This document shows positions 10,277 to 19,170 of a DNA stretch of 64,000 nt, in pieces (position 1 is the stretch's first letter; each line of letters starts with the position of its first letter). The notes under the pieces are model-generated. The model was not told the origin of the DNA. It saw nothing but the letters and a program-made list of their open reading frames with translations, and did no database searches. Source of the stretch: a bacterium (GTDB lineage: Bacteria > Krumholzibacteriota > Krumholzibacteriia > LZORAL124-64-63); contig JADJCK010000003.1 in NCBI GenBank assembly GCA_016703265.1, positions 124,001 through 188,000 on the forward strand, read 5' to 3'. The position numbers and the translations under genes are program-made.

Positions 10277-10313
10277 GGGGCGATGCGGCCGCGCCGGCGG
10301 TCCGCATCGCCCC
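10277..10313 (+). terminator. GC-rich hairpin after the M16 gene (possible terminator)
   Basis: Perfect 12-base arms, GGGGCGATGCGG (10277-10288) and its complement (10302-10313), with a 13-base loop, 12 bases after the M16 stop codon. No clear U-run follows, so it may be a transcript-stabilising structure or a Rho-assisted terminator. Confidence 0.4.
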
Positions 10314-10332
10314 GCTTCCTGAAAGGACGACC

Positions 10333-10536
10333 ATGCCCTACGTGAACATCCGGATCACGCGGGAGGGCGCCACCCCCGCGCAGAAGGCCGAACTGATCGC
10401 CGGCGCCACCGAACTGCTGCAACGCGTGCTGGGCAAGAACCCGGCGACGACCTTCGTGATCATCGACGAGGTGGACACCGACAACTGGGGCGTGGCGGGT
10501 GAAAGCGTGACCGTGCGGCGGCAGCGCGGCGCCTGA
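10333..10536 (+). CDS. 4-oxalocrotonate tautomerase family protein
   Basis: 67 residues, the normal size for the tautomerase superfamily short subunit. After removal of the initiator Met the catalytic amino-terminal proline is exposed (MPYVNIRITREG). The body matches the family, with ATPAQKAELIAGATELL in the helix and TFVIIDEVDTDNWGVAGE in the following strand region. Such proteins act as hexamers in the cytoplasm and interconvert enol and keto forms of small acids; the physiological substrate is unknown. ATG at 10333 is preceded by AAAGGACG. It sits between two hairpins, so it is probably a single-gene unit. Confidence 0.9.
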   Translation: MPYVNIRITREGATPAQKAELIAGATELLQRVLGKNPATTFVIIDEVDTDNWGVAGESVTVRRQRGA

Positions 10537-10562
10537 TCCGTCCTGCTTCCAGGCCGCCTTCC

Positions 10563-10600
10563 GGCGGGTCCGGCCACGTGCCGGGCCCGCCGTTGTCTTC
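10563..10600 (+). terminator. Intrinsic terminator after the tautomerase gene
   Basis: A 12-base-pair stem (GGCGGGTCCGGC at 10563-10574 against 10580-10591, with one G-U wobble) and a 5-base loop, followed by GTTGTCTTC. It lies 26 bases after the stop codon. Confidence 0.55.
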
Positions 10601-10669
10601 GGGCGTCACCTGCCCTAGAATGCCCCCGGAACCCGCGCCTGCACCTCTCGCCACCGGATCGGAACCGCC

Positions 10670-13600
10670 ATGTTCTTCCAGATCGCAGCCATTGCGCTGA
10701 TCGTGATCGGTATCCTGGCCGCCTGGACCACGATGCGCCGGAATCGGCGTGGAGAAACTCCTGCGGGCCGGGGGGCGCCGCCCGCGGAAGCCGCCCCGCC
10801 GGGCGCCGGAACCGGCCGGCCGCCTTTGCAGCCGACCTCGATCTACGCGACCATCGCGCCGCTGCAGGACGCCCTCAACCTGGCCGCCCACCCGTCCGAG
10901 GTGGTCGACCATCCGGCCATGGTCGCCACGCTGGAGCTCCTGGCCGATCCGGAGTGCACCGAACAGCGATTGCTCGATCTCGCCTTCGGCGACCACGGCG
11001 GGCTGCGCTGCGCGGCCTTCCTGGCCATCGCCCGGCGGGGCACGGCATTCACCGCCATCGAACGCGTCACCTCGGAAGCCAGTTCGCTGCCCCCGTGGTT
11101 CCTCTGGTATGCGCTGCGCGCGATCGGCGCCTGCGTGCCCGCAGCGGAACCGGCGGTGGCCACGCTGCTGGTGAGCGTCAGTGTCGATGTCGGCAGTCGC
11201 GGCTGGTGCAACAACCCGGCAGCTGTGGAGTACCTGCGCGCCTTCATCGGCGAGCGGCTGGCGGCGGGTGAGGTGGCGGAGTTCCCGCCGTCGTTGCGGC
11301 GGATCATCGAACGCCACAACAGCGTCTTCGACCTGCGGCGCCTGCTCGAACGGCTGGGCGAGGACATCACCACCGGTTGGCGCAGCGCCCTCGACGCCAT
11401 CGACGCCGTCGAGACCGCACAGACGCCGTCTGCGCCTTCGGCCCAGGCGCCGGCGGCGCCCGCTGACCATGAACGTGCCGCGCTGGCCGAACTGGGCCGG
11501 GTCTGGGATCGCGCGCCCGCCACGCGCGGCAGGCGCCTGCTCGAGACGCCGCTGCAGACCTCGCTCGTGGAGCGGCTGCAGCGCAACCTCGACGCCGCCC
11601 CGCCCCGCCCCTGCCTCCTGGTCGGCGAGCCGGGCGTGGGCAAGCGCGCGGTCATCGAGGCGCTGGCGAAGCGGCTGCTGGGCAGGAAGTGGCTCGTCCT
11701 CGAGGCCGGGCATACCGACATCATCGCCAACCAGAAGTACGTGGGCGATATGGAGGGCCGCCTGCAGACCTACCTGAAGGAGATGGGCAAGCCGCGCCGG
11801 CTGTGGTTCATCCCCGACCTGGGCGCGCTTCGCGCCACGGGCACGCACGATCAGAAACGTTCGGGCGCGCTGCACCTGCTGCTGAACCACTTCGAGGCCG
11901 GCGACGTGCGCGTGATCGGTACCATGACGCCTTCGGCCTGGGAGACGCTGCAGCAGGCGCTGCCGGCGGTGCGCGGCGTCTTCGACGTGATCAAGGTGGA
12001 GCCGCTCGACGGACCCGGCGCCCTGGCGCTCGCCCACTCCTGGCTGGCCGCCGGCACCAATCCCGCCGAGCCCCTGCCCGCGAACGACCGCGTGATCGAC
12101 GAGGCCTGGCTTCTGGCGCAGCAGTTCCTGAGTGACCGGGCCGCGCCCGGCAACCTGATCCAGCTGCTGGACCAGACGCGGCGACGCGTCATGCACGCCG
12201 GCGGCACGGCAGCGTACGACCGGGGCGACCTGGTCGCCACCTTGTCCGAGCTGACCGGCCTGCCCGCCTCGTTCCTCGACGACCGGCAGAGCTACGACCT
12301 GCAGGCGGTGCGCAGCTTCTTCCGCGAGCGCATCCTCGGCCAGGACGAGGCCGTGGAGTGCCTGGTGCACCGCGTCGCGATGCTGAAGTCCGGGCTCGGC
12401 GATCCGTCGCGGCCGCAGGGCGTGTTCCTGTTCGCGGGACCGACCGGCACCGGCAAGACCGAGATCGCGAAGGTGCTGGCCGAGTTCCTCTTCGGCTCGC
12501 CGGAGCGCCTGATCCGCGTGGACATGAGCGAGTACAACGAACGCGGCTCGGCGGTGCGGCTGCTGCGCGCCAATTCGCCGCAGGCGGAAGCCGGCGGCGG
12601 TTCGCTGGTCAGCCAGGTGCGCCAGCGCCCGTTCTCGGTGGTGCTGCTCGACGAGTTCGAGAAGGCCGCCAGCGATGTGTGGGACCTGTTCCTGCAGGTA
12701 GCCGACGACGGTCGCCTGACCGACGAGCACGGCGAGACCGTGGACTTCCGGCACACGATCATCATCCTGACCTCGAACCTGGGCGCGCGCGTGGCCACGG
12801 GCACGGGCGTCGGCTTCGGCCGGCCGGGCGAGGACTTCCGGCCGCAGGATGTCGAGAAGGCGATCGAGGGCGCGTTCCGCAAGGAGTTCATCAACCGCCT
12901 GGACCGCGTGGTCGTGTTTCGCCCGTTCACGCGCGAGACGATGCGCGAGCTGCTGCGTCTGGAGATCCACAAGGCCGAGCGCCGGCGCGGCCTGCGCCAC
13001 CGCGAATGGGCCACGATCTGGGACGACTCGGCGGTCGACTTCCTTCTCGAGCGCGGCTTCACCACCGACCTGGGCGCGCGCCCGCTGCGCCGCGCCGTCG
13101 AACGCTACCTGCTCGAACCGCTGGCCGGCATCATCGCGCAGGGACGCAGCCCGGCAGGCGACCAGTTCCTGTTCGTGCACGCGAACGCGGACCGTCTGCT
13201 CGTCGACTTCATCGACCCGGAAGCGACGCCCGCCGCGCCCACAGCGGGGATGTCGCTCGACGCCACGGACGGCGGCGACATCACGCCGCAGCGGGTGCTG
13301 CTGGACGGCCACGGCGGCGAGGCCGAACTCGCGGCGTTGGCGGCCGTGCACGCGGCGCTGCTGGCCCGCGTCGGCTCGGAAGACCTGCGCCGGCGCAAGT
13401 CCGACGGGCTGGCCGCCATGGCCGGTTCCGACTTCTGGGATGCGGAAGACCGTTTCGCCGTGCTCGACCGCATCGAGAACATCGACCGTGTGGAGAGCGG
13501 CCTCGAGAGCGCGGGCCAGTTGCTGGAACGGCTGTCGACGCCGCCGCGTGGCACACGCGGGTCGGGTGCGGCGCGGATCGTGCCGCCGGCGCTGCTGGTC

Positions 13601-14191
13601 AAGCTGGCCGGCAGCCTGCACCTGCTCGAGGCGGCCGTGACCGCGATCGAGCAGGACATGCCCTGGGATGCCTACCTGCTGGTCGACGCCGGCGGCGACG
13701 GCAGCGGGGCCTCGGCGGCCGGCGACGCCTGGGCGCGCCGCCTGGCGACGATGTACGAACGCTGGGCAGAGCAACGGCGCTTCAAGCGCGTGGTGCTGCA
13801 GGAGACCGGCGGCAACGGACAGCCGTGGCGCCAGGTCGTGGCCGTATCGGGCTACGCCGCCTGCCTGCTGCTGGCGACCGAATGCGGCCTGCACGTGTGG
13901 GAAGACCCGGACCCGCAGCGTGAGGGCGGCTTCCGCCGGCACCCCGTGCTGGTGCGGGCCGTGCCGCAACCGGCGCGTGCCGCGGCCGACCGGGCCACGG
14001 CCCTTCGCGAAGCGATGGCGGCGCTGGCGGCGCCGGCGCCCGATCGCCTGCAGCTGGTGCGGCACTACCGCGAACTGCCGTCGCCCCTGGTGCGCGACCG
14101 GCTGCGCGGCTGGCGCAGCGGGCGGCCGGAACGCGTCCTGGACGGGAGCTTCGACCTGATGGAGGGCGGCGACGCGTCACGGACCCCGTGA
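10670..14191 (+). CDS. ClpA/ClpB-like double AAA+ ATPase fused to an RF2-like release factor without the GGQ domain
   Basis: 1173 residues. An N-terminal hydrophobic segment (1-22) suggests membrane anchoring. AAA+ domain 1 has Walker A GEPGVGKR from 319 and a pore-loop-like KYVGD (Tyr357), but its Walker B reads FIPDL (Asp383) where ClpA has FIDEI. Domain 2 has Walker A GPTGTGKT (590-597) and Walker B LLDEFEKA (Asp661, Glu662), but the pore-loop Tyr position reads ANSPQAEAGGG (from about 634). A VGF (714-716) lies where ClpC-type unfoldases carry a ClpP-docking loop. From about 900 the protein follows RF2: SDFWD (922), DAGGDGSG (1006), MYERWAEQRRF (1028), a GLHVWEDPDP stretch replacing the SPF region, DRATALREAM (1107), and the tail RHYRELPSP...VLDGSFDL (1131-1163). 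The GGQ segment is absent. The AAA+ fold is certain; RF2 descent is a strong motif-order inference; function is unknown, perhaps ribosome-associated quality control. Confidence 0.85.
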   Translation: MFFQIAAIALIVIGILAAWTTMRRNRRGETPAGRGAPPAEAAPPGAGTGRPPLQPTSIYATIAPLQDALNLAAHPSEVVDHPAMVATLELLADPECTEQRLLDLAFGDHGGLRCAAFLAIARRGTAFTAIERVTSEASSLPPWFLWYALRAIGACVPAAEPAVATLLVSVSVDVGSRGWCNNPAAVEYLRAFIGERLAAGEVAEFPPSLRRIIERHNSVFDLRRLLERLGEDITTGWRSALDAIDAVETAQTPSAPSAQAPAAPADHERAALAELGRVWDRAPATRGRRLLETPLQTSLVERLQRNLDAAPPRPCLLVGEPGVGKRAVIEALAKRLLGRKWLVLEAGHTDIIANQKYVGDMEGRLQTYLKEMGKPRRLWFIPDLGALRATGTHDQKRSGALHLLLNHFEAGDVRVIGTMTPSAWETLQQALPAVRGVFDVIKVEPLDGPGALALAHSWLAAGTNPAEPLPANDRVIDEAWLLAQQFLSDRAAPGNLIQLLDQTRRRVMHAGGTAAYDRGDLVATLSELTGLPASFLDDRQSYDLQAVRSFFRERILGQDEAVECLVHRVAMLKSGLGDPSRPQGVFLFAGPTGTGKTEIAKVLAEFLFGSPERLIRVDMSEYNERGSAVRLLRANSPQAEAGGGSLVSQVRQRPFSVVLLDEFEKAASDVWDLFLQVADDGRLTDEHGETVDFRHTIIILTSNLGARVATGTGVGFGRPGEDFRPQDVEKAIEGAFRKEFINRLDRVVVFRPFTRETMRELLRLEIHKAERRRGLRHREWATIWDDSAVDFLLERGFTTDLGARPLRRAVERYLLEPLAGIIAQGRSPAGDQFLFVHANADRLLVDFIDPEATPAAPTAGMSLDATDGGDITPQRVLLDGHGGEAELAALAAVHAALLARVGSEDLRRRKSDGLAAMAGSDFWDAEDRFAVLDRIENIDRVESGLESAGQLLERLSTPPRGTRGSGAARIVPPALLVKLAGSLHLLEAAVTAIEQDMPWDAYLLVDAGGDGSGASAAGDAWARRLATMYERWAEQRRFKRVVLQETGGNGQPWRQVVAVSGYAACLLLATECGLHVWEDPDPQREGGFRRHPVLVRAVPQPARAAADRATALREAMAALAAPAPDRLQLVRHYRELPSPLVRDRLRGWRSGRPERVLDGSFDLMEGGDASRTP

Positions 14192-14216
14192 CGGCGCCGC
14201 CCGCCGCCGGGCGCGT

Positions 14217-15586
14217 TCAGCGTTGCTGCGCCGCCAACGCGGCAGCCACGGCCAGGCCGCGCGAAAGCACGGGATCGCGGCCCGCGGCGACGTCGGCCGC
14301 GTCCGGCGTCACCAGCACGTCGGGCTCCAGTCCCTTGCCGACGTAGGCGGTGCCGTCCGGGCAGCGCGCCGCGAAGGTCGAGACCCGCAACTGGCCGCCG
14401 CCCGGCAACGGTGTCACCAGCGCGTTGCCGAGCTGCCCGCCGTGGGACCGCCCACCACCGACGCACGACCCGCCCCCGCAGCATCAACACGAAGTCCTCG
14501 GCCGAGCTGTTGGTGGCGCCCCGGTCAGGATCACGAGCGGCCCGCTGAAACGCCGGCCTTCGCGCGGTGCCACCGTCCAGCGCGCTCCGACCAGGGCTCT
14601 TCCTGCCCCCAGGCACGCAGGGCCGGCACGCGGTGCGGATAACGCATGATGGCCGTGGCCGCCGGTTCGTTGATGAGCGCGGCCATCATCGCCTCGGCGT
14701 CCTGGCTGTTGCCGCCAAGGTTGTAGCGGAGATCGATGATCAGGGCGCGCGTGCCGTCGCCGGCCGTGCTGTCGACCAGCGCCAGGAACTCGTCGACGAA
14801 GTGTGGTTGGCTGAAGCTGGGGATCGCCACGTAGCGCACGCCGTCTTCGAGGCGGCGCGTCTGCAGGTGCTGCGCGATCATGGCCCACTCCACGAAGCGC
14901 CAGGCGAAAGGCTCGCCATCGGCGCCGCCCCGGGTCAGGGCGACATCGCGATCGGCGCCGTCGCCGTTCCGGACAGTCAGGTTGACGCGGCTGCCGCGTG
15001 GCCCCTGGAGAAGATGATACAGGTTGATGGCTTCATCGGCCTGCGGCACGCCGCGACCGTGGATCCGCAGCACGCGTTCGTCGAACCAGCGACGGACGGG
15101 CACCTTGTCCACGGCGATGATCTCGGTGCCCGGCACCAGCCCGGCGGCCTCCACCTCGCCACCGCCCGCAGCCCGCGCCACGAGGATGCGTCCATCGACG
15201 GCCTGCAGTTCGAGCGCCGGCCCGTCGAAGTCCGGTCTCACGTAGCCCCAGGGCGGAAGCACCAGCGTGTGGCCGTCGCGAAGCCCGGCCACGAGTTCCA
15301 TCAACACGTCGTAGTAGGCGTCAACGTCGGGCGCAGCCAGCACGCGAGGGATGCTGGCCCGCGCGGCCGCATCCCAGTCCAGGCCCGGCCTGTCGCCGAA
15401 GTGGGGAAAGGCGCCTTTCGTCTCGGACCACACCTGCATCAGGCCCCACAGCCGTTGTTCGGGTGCTCCGGTCCAGGCCTCGGCGGCCGATCCTCCCGGC
15501 GTTCCGGGCTGTGCCGCGGCCATCGTCGCCAGCAGGGCGGGCAGCAGCAGCGCCGCCCGTGCGATCCCATTCAGGTTGATGTTCAT
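14217..15586 (-). pseudogene. S41 (C-terminal processing/tricorn type) peptidase gene, frameshifted
   Basis: A secreted S41 peptidase (signal peptide MNINLNGIARAALLLPALLATMAAAQ, PDZ-like region around residues 130-185, then VRYVAIPSFSQP and ALIIDLRYNLGGNS) reads in frame from 15586 to about 14580. The coding sense then continues in three successive other frames: WTVAPREGRRFSGPLVILTG to about 14521, TNSSAEDFVLMLRG to about 14480, then SHGGQLGNALVTPLPGG to the natural stop at 14217. All three shifts fall within about 120 bases and interrupt the region carrying the nucleophilic Ser. Each looks like a gain or loss of one or two bases in G/C runs, so assembly or sequencing error is as likely as true decay. 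Confidence 0.75.
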
Positions 15587-15636
15587 CGTGTATCCCGCCG
15601 TCCAGGGGTTGGCCCCCGCGCGGCAGCGACAGAACG

Positions 15637-15685
15637 CCGCCGGCCGATCCGCGCGGGAAGTACCCTACGCAGGATCGGCCGGCGG
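15637..15685 (-). terminator. Long GC-rich inverted repeat after the secreted protein gene
   Basis: Perfect 14-base arms (15637-15650 and 15672-15685, core GCCGGCCGATCC) around a 21-base loop, about 38 bases downstream of the stop codon at 15723 and before the S41 gene start. There is no U-run, so factor-dependent termination or mRNA 3'-end protection is more likely than classical intrinsic termination. Confidence 0.45.
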
Positions 15686-15722
15686 GTTCGCTGTCAACAT
15701 CAGGTCCGGATGCTGACCGCAG

Positions 15723-18700
15723 CTATTTCAACATCGTCACCTTGCGCACGTCGACCTGGCCTTCACTGCGCGTCTCCACGAAGTACAGGCCCGACGCCGC
15801 GCGATCACCGCCGTCATCGGCACCGTCCCACGCCACGGTGCCGGTTGCCGCAGCCACCGGACCGTCCAGCAGCGTGCGAACCAGGGCGCCGCGGACATCG
15901 AACACCTTCATGACGACGTGCCCCGGTGCCGGCAGCGTGTACGCGAGGGTGACGACGGGATTGAACGGGTTGGGGTTCGCGGCGACGGCCAGACGGGGCG
16001 CCGCATCCGGGATCTCCGCGGGAGTCACCCACATCCATTGAATGAGTCCAAAGTAGTCCATGACATTCCCCAGCAGGATCGTCCGCGTCGACGGCGGCGC
16101 CGGGTACTTGGCGGGCGGATTCATCACGTACATCAGGTCGTGGTTCATCGACACCACCCGGCTGGAGCCGGCGACCTTGAGCGTGGCGGCCGCGTAGGAA
16201 TAGGGCGTGCTCGTGTGGTCGGGTGCGGCGAATTCCGCCAGGCGCACCGCTCCACCGAGCGGGACAACGGTGTCGAAGTCGTTGATGCCGGCGCATCCGC
16301 CGTAGGCGATCCAGGCGCCGGCGGTAGTGAAAACGGGGTTGCCCGCGTCCCTGACCACCAGCGGCGCCACCTGGCCGGCGATGTTGTCGCGGATGTCCCC
16401 GTCGATGTACGACACGCCCATCCTCGTCTCGAGGAAGGTGCGCGCCGCGCTGCCCGAGGTGTACAGGCTTTGCGCTAGGTCGTCACCGGTCATGAACAGG
16501 TCGCGCTCACCCAGGCCGAGCCATGCGTTCAGCAGGCCGATGTCGTTGCCCGGGTCACCGGCGAAGTCGCCGTTCGAAAGGGTATACGTGCTGAGATCGC
16601 CGGCCGTGTAGAACATATCCGTGTAGCCGTCGATCTGCGAGATGGTGGCGCGCCCGCCGAGGCCGTTGCCCACGCCGGAGCTCGGCCCGTGCGTGTCGAA
16701 GACGTCGTAGTCGACGCCCCTTTCCCAGCCGGCATAGCGCAGCGCACTAAGCCATTCGTCCTCGCCGCCGCGGAACCCGAAGTCGTTCCAGAAAAGCACC
16801 TCCGGCTGGTGACCCGCCGCATTGCTGATCGACGGCAGGCCGCTGACCGAGAAGGCGCTGGGATACGTCAACCTCTCCGGGTTGCCGAATTGGCTGATGT
16901 CGCCGGGCAGGGTCGCGGTCCGCGTGTCGCCGGCCACATGGTCGGTGGCCGCAAAGTAGTAGTGCAGCACGTCGCCCGGGAAGATCATGCCCGTGTCGGG
17001 CAGGTCGAAGTTGTAGCGGTTCGCGACCTGCGCTCCGGACGCGGTGTACGTCAGCCTGGCCGCAACCGGGTTCGAAGGCAGAGCACGGTACGCATCGAAC
17101 AGCGGGTTCTGCACAGCGAAGGTCCAGTGCAGCTGCGGCATGTCCAGCGTACCGCCGGACCGCGGCGTCGCGTCGATCCAGATCGAATCGCCGGGGTCGT
17201 TCCGCATATGCGTGCGGGCCGAGATATTGGCCGCCATGTCGAAGCGCACCGAGTTGGCGCCCAGGTTCGCCAGGTCGACGTCGCCGATGGCCGGGAAGCC
17301 GTCGTTCGCCAGGCGGATCTCGGTCGCGACAAGGCGGGGACCCGTCGTCGGGTACACCTTCAGGCTCACATTGTCGAAGTACGGCGCCGGCGTGCCGTCG
17401 GTGCCGTCCACGTCGAACATGAAGCCGAATTCGTAGACTCCCAGCGTCAACTGGACTTGCTGGGCTCCGGGCACCACCAGATCATCGACAACATTGATCG
17501 TGCGCAGGTAGTTCGGCCCACCATAGTACACAAAGTTGCGGTCCTTCCACGCCGCGGCTTCGATGTCACTGCCCAGGGGCGCCGTGCGGATGCTCCACGT
17601 GTAGAAGATGCCGGGCGAATCAAAGCCAAGCAGCTCGTGGCGGTAGACGTCGAAGGCCATGGTCATGCCGAACAGCCCCGGATCGGGCAAGGCCATGCCC
17701 GGCGAATAGACCGAGTTATGGATGTGGTAACTCGGTCCGAGCAGCCCTCCCGTGTTGTTCACGATGTAGCCGCCCGGGGGGCCGTAGTCGTTCCCTGGGC
17801 CACCGACGGTGCCGCCGGTGCCGGGCACCACCAGGCCGTCGTCGATGAAGGCGACCAGCTTCGAGTAGTTCGAGGCGCAGTCGTCGAGGTCTCCGAGCAC
17901 GCCCCACACGCGCGCAAAGTCGCCAACGCCCATGTTGGGTGTCGGCGACCAGTCCGGTCCGAGCAACCCGTCCTCGAAGTCCTCCACGTACGGGGTGCCG
18001 TTCACGGTCACCGTGATGTTGTCCAGGCGGGCGGCGCCGCTGGTCGGCCACAGGCAGTCGCCGTCGGACCAGGCGCCGTCCGAGCTGAAGATGAAGGCGA
18101 CCGCGATGTCGGTGTCTTCATACAGTTCGGACCCGGCGTAGGTGAACGTGTAGTCGACGGCCGCCGTACCGATGCCGTCCCAAGACAAGCCCTGGCCGCC
18201 GTTGATCGGCTCGAAGTACGGACTGGCCGCTGTCCGGCGCTGCAGGGTCATGAAGTCGTAGCCCGGCTCGGTGTCGTAGACGAGGTCGGCCTGGACGCGC
18301 ACGGTCGCAGCCCCGCCCACCGTTTTGCGGAATTCGAGCATGTCGTACCAGCTGTTGTTGTACCCGCCGGCCAGGTCGCCGGCGCCGCACGAGGCAAGCG
18401 CCATGGTGCCGCACCACGCAACCCGACCGCTCAGCGGAGCCGCGACGCCGTAGGTATCGACATGCCAGTGGTTGGCCGGCGCCGTCTCGTCGACGGAATA
18501 CCAGCCGTCGGGAAGCAGGCCGGCGCCACCCGGGCGGGCCTCGGCGGTCTCGAAGTCGCCGCGATACGGATACAGGCCGCCCGGTCCCATCAGGTCGACC
18601 GTGTCGCCGGCTGCCTTCGCGGTCGAGGCGCTGAAGTACAGGGCCGTTTGCGAGGTGGCCTGGCGTTCGGAGGCCGCAGCCGCCCCGGCCAGGAACAGGA

Positions 18701-18749
18701 TAGCGAGGATGGTCAGGCCGGGGGCCGGCCTCAGGGTGACGTGTCGCAT
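15723..18749 (-). CDS. Large secreted protein with FlgD-type Ig-like C-terminal domain
   Basis: 1008 residues from the ATG at 18749, chosen because GGAGGAG precedes it and a signal peptide follows (MRHVTLRPAPGLTILAILFLAGAAAAS). The body contains beta-rich regions with GTPAPYFDNVSLKVYP and NNTGGLLG motifs that recur in the protein at 38017-39135. The last 85 residues are a FlgD-type Ig fold (NPNPFNPVVTLAYTLP, VFDVRGALVRTLLDG, VAWDGADDGGDRAASGLYFVE), which in FCB bacteria is linked with type IX-like export or surface attachment. No catalytic motif is recognised. It is divergent from the haem operon across a 421-base regulatory region. Confidence 0.82.
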   Translation of the reverse strand: MRHVTLRPAPGLTILAILFLAGAAAASERQATSQTALYFSASTAKAAGDTVDLMGPGGLYPYRGDFETAEARPGGAGLLPDGWYSVDETAPANHWHVDTYGVAAPLSGRVAWCGTMALASCGAGDLAGGYNNSWYDMLEFRKTVGGAATVRVQADLVYDTEPGYDFMTLQRRTAASPYFEPINGGQGLSWDGIGTAAVDYTFTYAGSELYEDTDIAVAFIFSSDGAWSDGDCLWPTSGAARLDNITVTVNGTPYVEDFEDGLLGPDWSPTPNMGVGDFARVWGVLGDLDDCASNYSKLVAFIDDGLVVPGTGGTVGGPGNDYGPPGGYIVNNTGGLLGPSYHIHNSVYSPGMALPDPGLFGMTMAFDVYRHELLGFDSPGIFYTWSIRTAPLGSDIEAAAWKDRNFVYYGGPNYLRTINVVDDLVVPGAQQVQLTLGVYEFGFMFDVDGTDGTPAPYFDNVSLKVYPTTGPRLVATEIRLANDGFPAIGDVDLANLGANSVRFDMAANISARTHMRNDPGDSIWIDATPRSGGTLDMPQLHWTFAVQNPLFDAYRALPSNPVAARLTYTASGAQVANRYNFDLPDTGMIFPGDVLHYYFAATDHVAGDTRTATLPGDISQFGNPERLTYPSAFSVSGLPSISNAAGHQPEVLFWNDFGFRGGEDEWLSALRYAGWERGVDYDVFDTHGPSSGVGNGLGGRATISQIDGYTDMFYTAGDLSTYTLSNGDFAGDPGNDIGLLNAWLGLGERDLFMTGDDLAQSLYTSGSAARTFLETRMGVSYIDGDIRDNIAGQVAPLVVRDAGNPVFTTAGAWIAYGGCAGINDFDTVVPLGGAVRLAEFAAPDHTSTPYSYAAATLKVAGSSRVVSMNHDLMYVMNPPAKYPAPPSTRTILLGNVMDYFGLIQWMWVTPAEIPDAAPRLAVAANPNPFNPVVTLAYTLPAPGHVVMKVFDVRGALVRTLLDGPVAAATGTVAWDGADDGGDRAASGLYFVETRSEGQVDVRKVTMLK

Positions 18750-19170
18750 GGGCGCTCCTCCGCGTGTCGGGTACACGGCATTCGGCAGCGGCCACGGTAC
18801 CGACGGAGCGAAGGTCGGGGCGAACGAGCGGGAGCGGGGACAATCGGGCTGCGACGGACCGCGCACCCGCTGCCATGGCGGGCCACTGGTTGATGATACG
18901 GAATGAGTGGCCGGGTTCGATAGGGGGCACCGCAAAATCGAACGACAAAATTGATCGTCGCGATCAATATTGTCTTGCCGTGTGATTTTTTGTCACCAGC
19001 GCCTGTAAATTGTGTATCGTCTTGCCTGACAATCGTTTACCATGCTGCGACTACACATCCGGCGCCCCGCACACCCGCGGCCGGAAAGAGGTCGAACTGG
19101 CTCCTCCACCCCGGCACACTATATTTGTGAAAAATCCCACCTTTGCACCGGCCCACCGGAAGGAAACGCC
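18750..19170. other. Divergent intergenic region between the secreted protein gene and the haem operon
   Basis: 421 bases with no convincing gene. The part from about 18930 to 19140 is clearly more AT-rich than its surroundings and holds a 19-base palindrome, a 12-base direct repeat and a TATATT (19120-19125) that could be the -10 of hemC, although no good -35 lies 16-18 bases upstream. A GTGA-N7-TCAC partial palindrome lies around 18981-18997. These features suggest the haem operon is regulated here. Confidence 0.5.
18950..18968. promoter_or_regulatory. 19-base palindrome, candidate operator upstream of the haem operon
   Basis: ATTGATCGTCGCGATCAAT has perfect 8-base arms and a 3-base centre. 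It sits about 200 bases before hemC and the same distance before the divergent secreted protein gene. Immediately after it, TATTGTCTTGCC (18968-18979) is nearly repeated as TATCGTCTTGCC (19015-19026), 47 bases apart. The form suits a dimeric regulator, but no known family is assigned. Confidence 0.4.

Noticed and set aside
4868..14065. Very long open frames on the minus strand opposite the kinase, M16 peptidase and AAA+ genes
   Set aside because: They mirror the GC-rich plus-strand genes, their translations are low-complexity Arg/Gln/Ala-rich, and only the plus-strand proteins carry intact family motifs.
14460..14600. Programmed frameshifting in the S41 gene
   Set aside because: Three separate shifts are needed and no slippery heptamer or downstream structure was seen; error or decay is simpler.
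18951..18967. TTGAT...ATCAA as an FNR box
   Set aside because: The half-sites are separated by 7 bases, not 4, and the palindrome is longer (8-base arms), so an FNR/CRP site is not supported.
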